Translations under genes and position numbers: made by a program
Shown here: piece by piece, positions 63,159 to 64,000 of the stretch
How positions within the stretch are numbered: the first letter of the stretch is position 1
Layout: each line of letters opens with the position of its first letter
Notes under the pieces: generated by a model
What the model saw: the letters and a program-made list of their open reading frames with translations, nothing else
What the model was told of the DNA's origin: nothing
Databases searched by the model: none
Assembly (NCBI GenBank): GCA_963786675.1
Contig: CAWAZY010000003.1
Location: 496,001-560,000, forward strand
Direction of reading: 5' to 3'
Origin: JAGVSR01 sp963786675
Lineage (GTDB): Bacteria > Pseudomonadota > Alphaproteobacteria > Rhizobiales > Hyphomicrobiaceae
DNA: 64,000 nucleotides

Positions 63159-64000
63159 ATGACAAAGCTGCACAAAGAGGCCCATTCAACCCTCCAAGCC
63201 AAGCCTCTTGCGTTTGCCAATCGCATGCTGGCGCTGGAGCCGCGCTACATCTTCGATGCGGCGATGGCGACGGAGCTGGCGGACATCGTTCACGTTACAA
63301 GTGACACGGGCTACTCCGGGCCAGCGGCGGCCGATACTGGCGCGGAAATGGTCGCCGCCGCCCGAGAGCTCTCTGCGTTTGATGCGATCCACGACGGCAG
63401 CGGTGCGCCCGTCAGCGAGGCTGAATTCCAAAGTGCGATTTCAACGTACGTCGATGCTCACAATCTGGCGTCGGCAAACGACGAAGTCGCCTTCGTAGAT
63501 TCCCGGCTCGCTGATCTCGGAACTCTCATTTCCTCAATTCCCGATGGAACCCGGATCGTGCTGATCGATGGTAGCCGCGATGGCGTCGAGCAGATGACCG
63601 CCGCGCTGGAAGACATGCAGGGCATTACCGGCGTTCATATCATTTCCCATGGCACGGCAGGGGCGCTGCAACTGGGAACGTCGACGCTGGATGCCGAAAC
63701 CATGTCGGGAATGTACCGGGAGGCCCTGAGCGGCATTCGCGACAACCTAGATCCTGACGCCGACATTCTGATCTACGGCTGCAACTTTGCGGCGGGCCAA
63801 TCCGGCGCCAACGCCGTTGCGCTGCTGGCGGAATTGACCGGGGCCGATGTCGCGGCATCCGACGACCTCACTGGTACCGGCGGCGACTGGGAGCTGGAAG
63901 TATCAGCCGGTGCGGTAGAGGCAATTGGTCTGTCTCCGAAGGCCTGGGCACACACGCTCGATCTGGCTATCACGAATGTCGGTGTTACGGGTGGACCAAG
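63159..64000 (+). CDS. Start of a large DUF4347 / LEPR-XLL surface protein (partial)
   Basis: The first 280 residues of a protein that leaves the window with the frame still open. An LEPR-XLL-like motif (LALEPRYIFDAAMATELADI, residues about 24-43) is followed by a DUF4347 domain from about residue 125: GTRIVLIDGSRDGVEQMTAA, IISHGTAGALQLGTSTLD and LIYGCNFAAGQSGANAVALL. There is no ordinary signal peptide. Such N-termini belong to very long cadherin- or calcium-binding-repeat proteins exported by type I secretion. ATG 63159 is the first start; the length outside the window is unknown. Confidence 0.85.
   Translation, partial: MTKLHKEAHSTLQAKPLAFANRMLALEPRYIFDAAMATELADIVHVTSDTGYSGPAAADTGAEMVAAARELSAFDAIHDGSGAPVSEAEFQSAISTYVDAHNLASANDEVAFVDSRLADLGTLISSIPDGTRIVLIDGSRDGVEQMTAALEDMQGITGVHIISHGTAGALQLGTSTLDAETMSGMYREALSGIRDNLDPDADILIYGCNFAAGQSGANAVALLAELTGADVAASDDLTGTGGDWELEVSAGAVEAIGLSPKAWAHTLDLAITNVGVTGGP

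Overview
The window is a GC-rich stretch of a Gram-negative chromosome, most likely an alphaproteobacterium and plausibly Hyphomicrobiales. This is inferred from the phoR-pstSCAB-phoU-phoB order, the glnB-glnA pair behind a sigma-54 site, the DUF1134 protein, the YkuD-type L,D-transpeptidases, the long PstA and the FNR-type regulators. The species cannot be named from the sequence. No rRNA, tRNA, CRISPR array, insertion sequence or prophage gene was seen.

Layout: (1) 0-8.2 kb: mixed housekeeping and envelope genes (aminotransferase end, FAD oxidoreductase, TPR lipoprotein, GST, M17 aminopeptidase, NlpC/P60, DUF4846), then about 1 kb without a convincing gene. (2) 8.2-12.6 kb: nitrogen control (glnB-glnA on the minus strand), the NAD(P)HX repair enzyme Nnr, a thioesterase. 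(3) 12.8-22.1 kb: TPR protein, photolyase, two L,D-transpeptidases, DUF1134 protein, polysaccharide deacetylase, two small secreted proteins, ferredoxin-NADP reductase. (4) 22.3-34.3 kb: a nine-gene minus-strand operon for diamine/polyamine and omega-amino-acid catabolism, with a divergent TetR-family regulator. (5) 35.2-43.2 kb: the phosphate regulon. (6) 43.2-52.6 kb: copper P-type ATPase, small sulfurtransferase-like and DUF2892 proteins, two Crp/Fnr regulators, a Pat-type acyl-CoA synthetase/acetyltransferase, and a kinase/ATPase fusion. (7) 52.8-61.7 kb: a compact tungsten module: tupBCA uptake, a three-subunit aldehyde:ferredoxin oxidoreductase, a MoaD-like protein, an unknown small protein, MoeA and a ModE-type regulator. 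(8) 62.1-64.0 kb: an outer-membrane barrel and the start of a very large DUF4347 surface protein that runs off the window.

The most interesting unit is the tungsten module. It contains almost everything needed to take up tungstate, load the cofactor and run a filament-type aldehyde oxidoreductase of the AorABC kind, plus one uncharacterised protein and a candidate shared operator. Four reading-frame breaks in three genes (two in pstC, one in the kinase/ATPase fusion, one in aorC) all have the same form, one extra base. This points to assembly indels rather than gene decay and should be settled before calling these genes dead.
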